Shown here: positions 44,616-53,059 of the stretch, piece by piece
Numbering within the stretch: the stretch's first letter is position 1
Layout of the letters: each line of letters begins with the position of its first letter
Assembly: GCA_963556065.3 (NCBI GenBank)
Contig: CAUVYH020000006.1
Coordinates: 1-64,000 of the forward strand
Direction of reading: 5' to 3'
Length of the DNA stretch: 64,000 nucleotides
Origin: JBAXTE01 sp963556065
GTDB taxonomy: Bacteria > Bacteroidota > Bacteroidia > Bacteroidales > WCHB1-69
Notes under the pieces: generated by a model
What the model saw: only the letters and a program-made list of their open reading frames with translations
Told to the model about the DNA's origin: nothing
Databases searched by the model: none
Position numbers and translations under genes: made by a program

Positions 44616-46256
44616 ATGAAGCTCAATAAATATCTGATTTTACTTATAGTTCCGGCATTGTTGGTGTCGTGCAAGCCCAAGACCGACAATCGGGGAAAAA
44701 CGGTGTTCAAGTACAACGAGTCGTCGGGAATCGGGACGCTCGATCCGGCTTTTGCCCGCGACCAGTCGATCATCTGGGCATGCAATCAGCTTTACAACGG
44801 GCTGGTGCAACTCAACGATTCCATGCAAATTGTTCCGGCTGTTGCCAAGTCGTGGAACATCAGCAACGACGGCAAAACCTACACGTTTATCTTGCGGGAC
44901 GATGTTTTTTTCCATGAAACCGAGTTCTATCGCTTCCCGGCACCGCGCAAGGTGGTGGCTTCCGATTTTGTGTATAGTTTTAATCGCATTGTTTCCTCCG
45001 AAGTGGCATCGCCCGGCAAGTGGATATTTGCCAGCGTGGATACCAATGCCACCGGAAAACCGGCGTTTGAAGCCCTCAACGATACCACATTCAGCATCCG
45101 GCTTTCCCGGCCGTTTCCGCCGTTTCTGGGAATTCTTACCATGCAGTATTGCTCGGTGGTGGCGCACGAAGTGGTGGATAAATACGGCAAAGACTATCGG
45201 AATCATCCCGTGGGAACCGGTCCGTTCCAGTTTAAATACTGGAAGGAAGGGGTGAAGCTGGTGCTCGCAAAAAATCCCCGCTATTTTGAGTTTGAAAACG
45301 GACAACGCCTGCCATTTCTGGATGCGGTCGCAATCACTTTTATCGTGGACAAGCAGTCGGTGTTTATGGAGTTTGTAAAAGGTAATCTGGATTTTCTTTC
45401 GGGCATCGATGCCAGTTACAAGGATGAATTGCTGACTTCGTCGGGGGCGTTGAACCCGAAATACAAAACCAAGTTCAAGCTCTCCACACATCCTTATTTG
45501 AACACCGAGTATCTGGGATTTTTAGTCGATGCTGGTAAAAGCAAGCCGGATAATCCGTTGCTGAAAAAAGAGGTGCGGCAGGCCATTAATTACGGCTTCG
45601 ACCGGGTAAAGATGATCCGTTTCTTGCGCAACAATATCGGTACTCCAGCGTATGCGGGCATGGTTCCGCAGGGACTTCCATCATTCGATTCATCCGTGGT
45701 GAAAGGATACAGTTATCAGCCTCGGAAAGCATTGGAACTTCTTGCCAAAGCCGGATATCCCAACGGAAAGGGAATACCTGCCATCACGTTGGCTGCATCT
45801 GCGTCGTATCTCGATTTGTGCCAGTACATTCAGCATGAGCTGAGCAAAATCGGCATTGAACTCAAGATTGAAGTGAATCCTCCGGCCACTCAGCGCGAAA
45901 TGATTTCGCAATCGAAGCTTCCGTTTTTCAGAGGCTCATGGATTGCCGATTATCCCGATGCGGAAAACTATCTGTCGCTATTCTATTCTAAAAATTTCTG
46001 TCCCAACGGACCCAATTACACTCATTTTTCAAATGCTGAATTCGACCGGTTGTACGAGCAGTCGCAGAATCAGGTGAACGACACGTTGCGTTACGAAGTC
46101 TATAAAAAAATGGATGCCATCCTGATGGAAGAGGCTCCGGTGGTGGTGCTCTACTACGACAAAGTGATGCGATTGATCCAAAACAACATCGAAGGTCTCG
46201 GGAATAACTCCATGAATTTGCTAACGCTGAAAAGGGTGAAAAAGGGGAAGAGGTAA
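44616..46256 (+). CDS. Peptide/oligosaccharide ABC transporter substrate-binding lipoprotein (SBP_bac_5)
   Basis: The 546-residue lipoprotein (LLVSC, Cys19) belongs to the DppA/OppA family. Signatures: GTLDPAFARDQSIIWACNQL near the N-terminus, VPAVAKSWNISNDGKTYTFI with LRDDVFFH, GTGPFQFKYWKEG and PLLKKEVRQAINYGFDR. It binds peptides or similar ligands at the membrane surface for import. No permease or ATPase genes are adjacent, so its partners must lie elsewhere or it acts alone. It is noticeably GC-richer than its flanks. A -7 box TACATTTG lies at 44542-44549. Confidence 0.92.
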   Translation: MKLNKYLILLIVPALLVSCKPKTDNRGKTVFKYNESSGIGTLDPAFARDQSIIWACNQLYNGLVQLNDSMQIVPAVAKSWNISNDGKTYTFILRDDVFFHETEFYRFPAPRKVVASDFVYSFNRIVSSEVASPGKWIFASVDTNATGKPAFEALNDTTFSIRLSRPFPPFLGILTMQYCSVVAHEVVDKYGKDYRNHPVGTGPFQFKYWKEGVKLVLAKNPRYFEFENGQRLPFLDAVAITFIVDKQSVFMEFVKGNLDFLSGIDASYKDELLTSSGALNPKYKTKFKLSTHPYLNTEYLGFLVDAGKSKPDNPLLKKEVRQAINYGFDRVKMIRFLRNNIGTPAYAGMVPQGLPSFDSSVVKGYSYQPRKALELLAKAGYPNGKGIPAITLAASASYLDLCQYIQHELSKIGIELKIEVNPPATQREMISQSKLPFFRGSWIADYPDAENYLSLFYSKNFCPNGPNYTHFSNAEFDRLYEQSQNQVNDTLRYEVYKKMDAILMEEAPVVVLYYDKVMRLIQNNIEGLGNNSMNLLTLKRVKKGKR

Positions 46257-46274
46257 AACGGTACAAGGTTCAAG

Positions 46275-46362
46275 TCCCGAAAAATATAAAATCTCGGATT
46301 TTATTAATTTTTCGTGGATACTCAGTAAAACTATGAAATTGAAAATTTCTGGTTTTACGGGA
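46275..46362. repeat. Small inverted-repeat-ended element, copy 1
   Basis: The 88-bp element begins TCCCGAAAAAT and ends GGTTTTACGGGA. The internal words TTTTTCGTGGAT and GAAAATTTCT match those of copy 2 (46490-46575). Confidence 0.5.
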
Positions 46363-46489
46363 GTGAAAAGGTGAAGGGTGAAAAGTACAAGAGTGAGTTG
46401 TGAGAGATTTTAGTGAACTGAAGTTAAACGTGAAACGAAAAAGAGGACGATGTCTGAGCGAAGTCGAAGATAGAGGCAGAAGGTGCACA

Positions 46490-46575
46490 TCCCGAATTTT
46501 AAAAAATCCATGATTTTTGTAAAAATTCGTGGATCCACGAAAAACGACGGAATCAGAAATTCCTGTTTTTCGGGA
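46490..46575. repeat. Small inverted-repeat-ended element, copy 2
   Basis: The 86-bp element begins TCCCGAATTTT and ends CTGTTTTTCGGGA and shares AAATTCGTGGAT and AGAAATTCCT with copy 1. It is same-oriented, starting 215 bp after copy 1 starts. Confidence 0.5.
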
Positions 46576-46832
46576 AAGCGAGTGATGGTAAATCTTAGTG
46601 AATCAATTCGGCAAGCTACCGCCATTGCTTAGTGTTTTAAGTATGCCGGTTTAAAATAATCGTTAAATTGATTGTGGTTCAAAACAATTAACATTCAATG
46701 AAAAAGGGCTGGTTAATCACAAATTATTGTTATATTTGCATCGCTGGATTATTTTAAGATTATTGATCTCAATCGGTTTAGATATGATTGTGTTGAAAAG
46801 CTGGAAAAGTCAAGCGCTTAAATTTTAGAAAT

Positions 46833-49799
46833 ATGAGAAAAAGAAGAAATTGCTGTGCCTTGAGTGGGGTAAAATTATTAATATTGGTTTTGTTCGTATC
46901 ATCTGGTGTATTTGCACAGAGTTCAAGGCCTCTTTCTGTGGCAAATCCGTCGATTTATGTAAACCCGTTTATCGGCACCGGTGGGCATGGGCATACCTAT
47001 CCCGGCGCACAGGTTCCTTTCGGGTTTATGCAATTGAGTCCCGATACACGGCTTACCGGATGGGATGGATGCTCCGGATACCACTATTCCGATACCTTGA
47101 TTTATGGCTTCTCACATACCCATTTGAGCGGTACTGGTTGTAGCGACTATGGCGATATCCTTGTAATGCCGACTTCGCAAAGCGGATCTCCGGCCAAGAA
47201 TGCCTTTGCTTCTTCATTTTCGCATTTAAACGAAACTGCATCCCCCGGCTATTACAGCGTGATGTTGAAAAACGGAATTTTGGCTGAACTTTCTGCAACC
47301 GCTCGCAGCGGTATTCATAGTTACGCTTTCCCGTATGGCGCAAAAGCTCGCTTATTGGTCGATTTAAAACATCGCGATGTAGTTAAGGATTCGTATATCG
47401 AAATCGTAAGTCCTACCGAAATTAGGGGGATGCGCCGCTCATCAGCGTGGGCTGGCGATCAGGTGATCTATTTTGTTATGCGATTTTCAAAAACGGTAAC
47501 GGCAACATCTGTTTATATTAACGACACATTACAAAAAGCGAAGAGTAAATTTTTTCAGGCAAAAGATTTGAAAATGGTTTTTGATTTTCCTACAAAAGAT
47601 AAAATTGCACTGGTGGTGAAAGTCGGGATTTCGGGTGTGGACACTACGGGTGCTCGATTGAACTTGGATAATGAAATGCAGGGTTGGAATATTGATGTTG
47701 TAAAAGCCAATGCACGGAATCTTTGGAATAAGGAGTTGCGAAAAATTGAAGTGGAAAGTGCTGATCGCGAACAGCTTTCGATTTTTTATAGTGCATTATA
47801 TCATGTCTTTCAGTCTCCGAATATCTTTAACGATGTGGATGGCAGATACTTGGGACGGGATAAGAAAATCCATAAAACAGAAGGCTGGTGCTATTATACC
47901 GTTTTCTCGTTGTGGGATACATATCGGGCTTTGCATCCATTGTTGACCATAATTGACCGAAAAAGGACGCTGGATTTTATTAAGACCTTTATAGCGCAAT
48001 GGGAACAAGGCGGCTTGCTGCCGATGTGGGAGCTCTCTGCCAACGAAACCGATTGCATGATCGGCTATCACGCCGTCTCTGTAATTGCGGATGCTTATGT
48101 AAAGGGAATCCGAGACTTTGATCTCGAAAAAGCATATCAAGCCATGAAAACCAGTGCCATGCAGAAACGGTTGGGGATTGCATCTATGAATGAAATGGGA
48201 TATGTTGCTTCTGATGGCGAACATGAGTCGGTTTCAAAGACTTTGGAATATGCTTATGACGACTGGTGTATAGCCGAGTTTGCCAAGTCGTTGGGAAAAA
48301 ACGACGATTATCGATATTTTATTAAATTGGCTCAAGGCTACAAACATATTTTTGATGTCTCCACCGGATTTATGCGTCCTCGTTTTAATGGGGGTTGGTA
48401 TAGCCCGTTTATGCCTACCGAAGTGAATAACCATTACACGGAGGCCAATTCATGGCAGTACTCGTTTTATGTTCCTCAGGATATTTCGGGCTTGATTGCG
48501 CTTCATGGCAGTGATGCCGATTTTGAAAAGAAACTTGATGAGTTGTTTCTTACAAATGATGTGTTAAGTGGCAGAGATCAGGCGGATATTACCGGATTGA
48601 TCGGCCAATATGCTCATGGCAACGAGCCAAGCCACCACATTGCTTATTTGTATGATTATATCGGGAAACCGGAAAAAACACAACAGCGGGTACGGCAGAT
48701 TATGCGGGAGATGTATAAAAACAGTCCCGACGGTTTAAGTGGTAACGAGGATTGTGGACAGATGTCGGCATGGTACGTCATGAGTGCGTTGGGATTGTAC
48801 GCCGTGTGCCCGGGTTCCGATCAGATTGTAATTGGCTCTCCGCTGTTTAAAAAAGCAATCATTCATCTCGAAAACGGGAAAACCTTTGAAATTTCCGCTC
48901 CGAATAATTCTGGAGTAAGGCCATATATCAGCGAAGCAACATTTAATGGTCGGCCTTTTGGAAAATCATATCTAACTGGTGAGCAAATTAATAACGGTGG
49001 AGTGTTGACTTTTTCCATGAGCGATTTTCCCATAGGAAACTTTGGTAAAAACAAAGCGGATTTTCCTTCAACGAAGATTGTGGAGTATCCAATTGTTATT
49101 TCACCGTTAATCAGCGCGGTTTCACGCACTTTTACCGATAGCTTGGCTGTAAGTGTGAAGAAAGATTCGGGTATTAAATATTATTACACTTTGGATGGAT
49201 CGATTTCCGATAAAGCGAATCAGGAATATAATGAACCTATATTAGTCAAAAATACAACGAAAATAAAAGTTTTGGCATTAGATACGAGTACAAATAATCG
49301 AAGCTTTTCGGAAGCCATGTTTGTAAAAGTGCCTAAAGATATCACGGTTACCTTGCAGAATAGCTACAATCCCCAATACACGGGCGAAGGTACTCAAGGG
49401 TTGATCGATGGAATTTATGGAACTGTAAACTGGCGACTGGGTGGATGGCAGGGATATCAGGCTTGTGATTTTGTTGCGGTTTTGGATTATCATAAAGAAA
49501 TATCGTTTACCGAAGTTGGTGCCAACTTTTTACAGGATACTCGTTCCTGGATTGTAATGCCTAAAGAGTTTGAAGTGTTCACCTCCTTGGATGGAGTGAC
49601 ATATGCCTCCATCGGCTTGGTGAAACAGACCGTTCCCGTGGATAATATGGAAACCCTCACACGGCCGATGGTGATCAAGACCAAAACAAAAGCACGATTT
49701 GTGAAATTCGTGGCTCGCAACTATGGCACACTTCCCGCTTGGCACGAGAGCGCTGGAGAGAAAGCGTATGTGTTTGTTGACGAGGTTTGGGTGAAGTAG
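46833..49799 (+). CDS. GH92 alpha-mannosidase with C-terminal F5/8-type domain
   Basis: The 988-residue secreted enzyme has a signal peptide (VKLLILVLFVSSGVFAQ). GH92 signatures: VNPFIGTGGHGHTYPGAQVP with FGFMQLSPDTR, YGFSHTHLSGTGCSDYGDIL, SLWDTYRALHPL, NETDCMIGYHAVSVIADAYV and GNEDCGQMSAWYVMSALG, whose acidic residues and Ca2+ site act in the inverting mechanism. Residues about 760-835 are a chitobiase-like beta domain (YYTLDGSIS). Residues about 840-988 are a discoidin/F5-8C-type domain (YGTVNWRLGGWQGYQACDFV, RFVKFVARNYG). It trims alpha-mannosides, probably of N-glycans or yeast-type mannan. Confidence 0.95.
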   Translation: MRKRRNCCALSGVKLLILVLFVSSGVFAQSSRPLSVANPSIYVNPFIGTGGHGHTYPGAQVPFGFMQLSPDTRLTGWDGCSGYHYSDTLIYGFSHTHLSGTGCSDYGDILVMPTSQSGSPAKNAFASSFSHLNETASPGYYSVMLKNGILAELSATARSGIHSYAFPYGAKARLLVDLKHRDVVKDSYIEIVSPTEIRGMRRSSAWAGDQVIYFVMRFSKTVTATSVYINDTLQKAKSKFFQAKDLKMVFDFPTKDKIALVVKVGISGVDTTGARLNLDNEMQGWNIDVVKANARNLWNKELRKIEVESADREQLSIFYSALYHVFQSPNIFNDVDGRYLGRDKKIHKTEGWCYYTVFSLWDTYRALHPLLTIIDRKRTLDFIKTFIAQWEQGGLLPMWELSANETDCMIGYHAVSVIADAYVKGIRDFDLEKAYQAMKTSAMQKRLGIASMNEMGYVASDGEHESVSKTLEYAYDDWCIAEFAKSLGKNDDYRYFIKLAQGYKHIFDVSTGFMRPRFNGGWYSPFMPTEVNNHYTEANSWQYSFYVPQDISGLIALHGSDADFEKKLDELFLTNDVLSGRDQADITGLIGQYAHGNEPSHHIAYLYDYIGKPEKTQQRVRQIMREMYKNSPDGLSGNEDCGQMSAWYVMSALGLYAVCPGSDQIVIGSPLFKKAIIHLENGKTFEISAPNNSGVRPYISEATFNGRPFGKSYLTGEQINNGGVLTFSMSDFPIGNFGKNKADFPSTKIVEYPIVISPLISAVSRTFTDSLAVSVKKDSGIKYYYTLDGSISDKANQEYNEPILVKNTTKIKVLALDTSTNNRSFSEAMFVKVPKDITVTLQNSYNPQYTGEGTQGLIDGIYGTVNWRLGGWQGYQACDFVAVLDYHKEISFTEVGANFLQDTRSWIVMPKEFEVFTSLDGVTYASIGLVKQTVPVDNMETLTRPMVIKTKTKARFVKFVARNYGTLPAWHESAGEKAYVFVDEVWVK

Positions 49800-50136
49800 A
49801 GTTTGGGTGCTAAGTTGCAATCCCGATAATTTTCGGGATCGCACAACTTTAGGCATTCGTTAGTAAATTAACAAAAATAAAACATTATAAATCGAAGATT
49901 TTAATGCAAGTAGAACATGTGTTTTGATTTATAGAGTAGCGAATGAACAGATTGGTTGTAAGAAAAATGGTAATTGTAAGTGTTGCGGATATTTGAATTG
50001 GCAAGTCTTACTTATTATTGTGTTAGATATGAGAAAATACAAAGATTGAAATTATTATCTAATATATATTGCTGTTTATTAGCAGAGTTTATTCTAAATA
50101 AATTGTGATTTATTTAGAATAAGTTGTAGTTTTACA
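49800..50136. other. Intergenic region before the radical SAM gene
   Basis: 337 bp. A hairpin at 49812-49849 (AAGTTGCAATCCCGA with TCGGGATCGCACAACTT) probably ends the GH92 transcript. A frame open from 49891 to 50049 encodes a cysteine cluster GCKKNGNCKCCGY but has only a TTG (49924) as possible start. AT-rich palindromic sequence lies around 50080-50124 (TTATTCTAAATAAATTG against TTTATTTAGAATAA). Confidence 0.5.
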
Positions 50137-51279
50137 ATGTTTATGTATTTCACAGATTCAAATGCTTTGTTTGTGTGGGATCAAAGTCAAAATATGAACC
50201 GAAGGACGATGAAATCAATATTAAACAACCTCATTTATATGAATGTATTTTCTCCATTTTATAAAAACGACAGAAACACCGATCATCATTTTTTTAATAA
50301 TTCAAATAGAATTGCCAGAATTTTTTATCGCATAAATTCAAATAAAAAAATTTTTCAAAATGCCATAAAAAAAGGGATAAGCGTATCGAATCTTTTACGA
50401 GCGCAATTCCCATATTTGTTTTCTGATGCTATTGAACCCCCAATAGTGTCAATAGAATTGACAAATAATTGTAATTTAAAATGTCCTTATTGTACGAATT
50501 CACTTGGCCTCAGAAAGAAAGGTTTTATGAGTGATGATGTTTTTAATAAAATAATCAATGATTTGGTTGTTATGAAACCAGTTAGAATCCAATTGGTTGG
50601 AAACGGGGAGTCAACCTTACATCCGAATTTTGGAGATTATGTTTCTAGACTAGCGAAAACAAATAATTATTTGTCACTGGTTACCAATGGACAATGGACA
50701 AATTCAAATATTGCAGAACACATACTTAATGCTCCATTGGATTTAGTTGAAATATCAATTGATGCGGGAGGAAAAGAGAAGTATGAAGCATCAAGAATCA
50801 ATGGAAAATTTGACACTCTTTTGTCAAATATTTTATATTTAAAAACACAAAAAAACGCATTGAAATCAAAAGTGCTAATAAATATTAGGGTTATGCTTCG
50901 TCCAACACAACTTAATATATTTAATCAAGAACGAAAATTCTGGAGTAAGTATTCGGACAAAGTAATGCCTCAATTCATTACTAAAATCAACAATACGGAC
51001 TATGAGGAAAATGTTTTTTCTCCAATTCAAAATAAGCATGGCGATTTTCCGAAATGCTCAATGCCGTTTAAACATATTGAAATAAAATATACAGGAGAGG
51101 TTTTGATGTGTTATTATACTCAATATCAAATAGGTATGCCAGGGCTTGTGATTGGTGACGTGATGGATTCTACAATAAATGAATTATGGAATAGTCGGAT
51201 AATGAAAAGCTATAGAGATGCACACAGAAATAGAGATAAAGAAAAGATGACTGTTTGTAAGGGCTGTCCAGGAACATGA
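50137..51279 (+). CDS. Radical SAM protein with SPASM-like C-terminus
   Basis: The 380-residue protein has the radical SAM cluster motif in ELTNNCNLKCPYC (C112, C116, C119), followed by QLVGNGESTLHPNF (the GGE-like SAM-binding element) and SLVTNGQW. The C-terminus has paired cysteines (FPKCSMPFKHIEIKYTGEVL, MCYYTQYQIG, CKGCPGT), fitting an auxiliary-cluster SPASM or twitch domain. Such enzymes modify peptides, sugars or protein residues using SAM-derived radicals. The N-terminal 100 residues are helical and unassigned; internal ATGs at 50194 or 50209 are alternative starts. There is no obvious substrate gene next to it. AT-rich compared with flanks, suggesting transfer. Confidence 0.85.
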   Translation: MFMYFTDSNALFVWDQSQNMNRRTMKSILNNLIYMNVFSPFYKNDRNTDHHFFNNSNRIARIFYRINSNKKIFQNAIKKGISVSNLLRAQFPYLFSDAIEPPIVSIELTNNCNLKCPYCTNSLGLRKKGFMSDDVFNKIINDLVVMKPVRIQLVGNGESTLHPNFGDYVSRLAKTNNYLSLVTNGQWTNSNIAEHILNAPLDLVEISIDAGGKEKYEASRINGKFDTLLSNILYLKTQKNALKSKVLINIRVMLRPTQLNIFNQERKFWSKYSDKVMPQFITKINNTDYEENVFSPIQNKHGDFPKCSMPFKHIEIKYTGEVLMCYYTQYQIGMPGLVIGDVMDSTINELWNSRIMKSYRDAHRNRDKEKMTVCKGCPGT

Positions 51280-51610
51280 TTTTTTGCAATTGTTGATAAT
51301 GTGGGATTTCTATAGTATGAAGTTCATGCGAATAACTATTTTAATTAGGATGAAAATTGTATAATTAGCTTATCATCTAGTGTTTTGTCTATCAGTTTAT
51401 TGCGGGGTTCAATCCTTGTTTATATCTTTTTTATGCAAACTCAGTTTCAAAATTAAAAAATCAAATATTTTACTTCATTTTTTTTGAACATTGGCTAACA
51501 AATCGCCAAATTACATTTGTTAATCCAGTTATTTCAGTAGGTTAAAGAGTATTTTTGCTTTTTCGTTTTTAATGGTTGATCTTTGGGGTTCAAAACCAAA
51601 AAACTGAATT
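51280..51610. promoter_or_regulatory. Gap with promoter of the M28 peptidase gene
   Basis: 331 bp with no gene. TTG (51491-51493), 18 bp, then TACATTTG (51512-51519) fits the Bacteroidota promoter pattern. Otherwise nothing is seen. Confidence 0.5.
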
Positions 51611-52927
51611 ATGAAGACTTGCAAACCATTGATCAATACCGTTTTCGGACCTGTAAATTTGCGTCGAATTGCGATTGCGGGAATTTTTGTCGCCTCCTTT
51701 TTTCAGGGAGAGGCACAGAATGTCGACAACATCAAAAAAACCACAAAAGTGTTGTCGTCGCCCGCTTATTTCGGGAGAGGATATGAACATCAGGGAGACT
51801 TCTTGGCGGCTCAATATATCGAAAAAGAGTATAAAACCATTGGCCTTGAAAAGCTGCAAAACCAATATCTGCAACCGTTTACATTTTTAATCAACACCTT
51901 TCCCGATACATTGGAACTTTCTGTTGATGGAAAAAAGTTGATCCCAGGGAAAGATTATGTATTGCGAAAATCTGCTTTTGACACAACTGTAACGTTTAAA
52001 ATTCTCTATTTCTCAAACAGTGATTTACAGTCTTTCAAGAGAGTGGAAGAGTTTGAAAAAATGAACCTTTCGGATAAAATATTGGTGTTTGATTTTGATT
52101 TCTTGAACGAAAATTTCAAAACCTATGATACGGTCTATAAACGGATGTTTTCGTTGCCGGTTGCTGGAATGATAAATCTGACCACGCATCCGTTGCGCTC
52201 ATATGCAATGCATTCCCTGAAAGTGCGTAAAAGGTTCTCCTGTGATGCCAACAAAAACACGTTTGACACCACGGCAACCACCTTGTCGCTGAAAGTCCAT
52301 ACGAAGTACCTGAAAGATTACGCCACCAACAATGTGGTGGGAATGATTAAAGGGAAGAAATTCCCGAATAAGTATATCGTCATTGGTGGACATTATGACC
52401 ATCTGGGAGTGATGGGGCAAAACGTCATTTTCCCTGGAGCTGATGACAACGCCAGCGGAATTGGAACAATGCTAGAATTGGCCCGTTATTTCAAGAAAAA
52501 CCAACCGGATTATTCGCTGATATTTGTGGCGTTTAGCGCCGAGGAGGCGGGATTGCTGGGGGCGACCCATTTTGTGAAAAATTGCCCGGTTCCCATTGCC
52601 GACATCCGATTTATGCTGAACTTGGACATGGTTGGATTCGGGGCAACGGGCATCGATGTTTTCAATGGAACAAACGAACCGGCGCTCATGGACAAAATGA
52701 ATGAAATTGTGAAATTGAAGAAACTGGATATCAAATTGGTTTCGAAAGAAAATATTAACCAAAGTGATCACTTTCCATTTACTGAAAAGAAAATTCCTGC
52801 TCTGTTTGTTACAACGGGTGTAAAAGATTCCCCATGGTATCACAGCGTGGATGATACATACTCATCGGTGACTTTTGACAAGATTGAACCGTTGATGCAA
52901 CTGCTGATCGAAATGATCAAAGGATAG
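51611..52927 (+). CDS. Secreted M28-family zinc aminopeptidase
   Basis: The 438-residue protein has an N-terminal export region (RRIAIAGIFVASFFQGEAQ). A PA-like insert of about 100 residues follows, then the M28 catalytic domain with all metal ligands and catalytic acids: the histidine in VIGGHYDHLG, the bridging aspartate in PGADDNASG, the EE pair in SAEEAGLLGA, the aspartate in NLDMVG and the histidine in YHSVDDTY. It releases N-terminal amino acids from peptides outside the cytoplasm using two zinc ions. A perfect hairpin 10 bp after the stop terminates it. Confidence 0.93.
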   Translation: MKTCKPLINTVFGPVNLRRIAIAGIFVASFFQGEAQNVDNIKKTTKVLSSPAYFGRGYEHQGDFLAAQYIEKEYKTIGLEKLQNQYLQPFTFLINTFPDTLELSVDGKKLIPGKDYVLRKSAFDTTVTFKILYFSNSDLQSFKRVEEFEKMNLSDKILVFDFDFLNENFKTYDTVYKRMFSLPVAGMINLTTHPLRSYAMHSLKVRKRFSCDANKNTFDTTATTLSLKVHTKYLKDYATNNVVGMIKGKKFPNKYIVIGGHYDHLGVMGQNVIFPGADDNASGIGTMLELARYFKKNQPDYSLIFVAFSAEEAGLLGATHFVKNCPVPIADIRFMLNLDMVGFGATGIDVFNGTNEPALMDKMNEIVKLKKLDIKLVSKENINQSDHFPFTEKKIPALFVTTGVKDSPWYHSVDDTYSSVTFDKIEPLMQLLIEMIKG

Positions 52928-52937
52928 AATTTTGCGG

Positions 52938-52972
52938 GAAATTGCGAGAATCTTCCAAAATCTCGCAATTTC
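52938..52972. terminator. Hairpin after the M28 peptidase gene
   Basis: GAAATTGCGAGA (52938-52949) pairs perfectly with TCTCGCAATTTC (52961-52972), 11-nt loop. No T run follows, so termination efficiency is uncertain. Confidence 0.65.
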
Positions 52973-53012
52973 AACAAATATCTCTGTTTGGCTTATTGTC
53001 CTTAGATTTGCA
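52956..53012. repeat. Direct repeat flanking the 529-residue envelope gene, left copy
   Basis: It begins CAAAATCTCGCAATTTCAAC, continues ATCTCTGTTTGGCTTATTG and ends TAGATTTGCA. The right copy at 54810-54866 matches about 48 of 57 bases by eye. Confidence 0.6.
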
Positions 53013-53059
53013 TAAATGAATGATTGAAAAATACTGTAGTTGTCTCTCTTTCGGCAAAT

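Larger units (their letters stand above)
46257..46832. other. Intergenic repeats and promoter before the GH92 gene
   Basis: 576 bp without a gene. It holds two 86-88 bp elements (46275-46362 and 46490-46575), each bounded by TCCCGA and CGGGA, separated by a stretch with CTGAGCGAAGTCGAAG (46454-46469). A -7 box TATATTTG (46731-46738) is the probable promoter of the GH92 gene, leaving a leader of about 85 nt. Confidence 0.65.

Noticed and set aside
44640..45491. 283-codon open frame antisense to the peptide-binding lipoprotein gene
   Set aside because: Shadow frame in GC-richer DNA; the plus-strand gene has clear family motifs.
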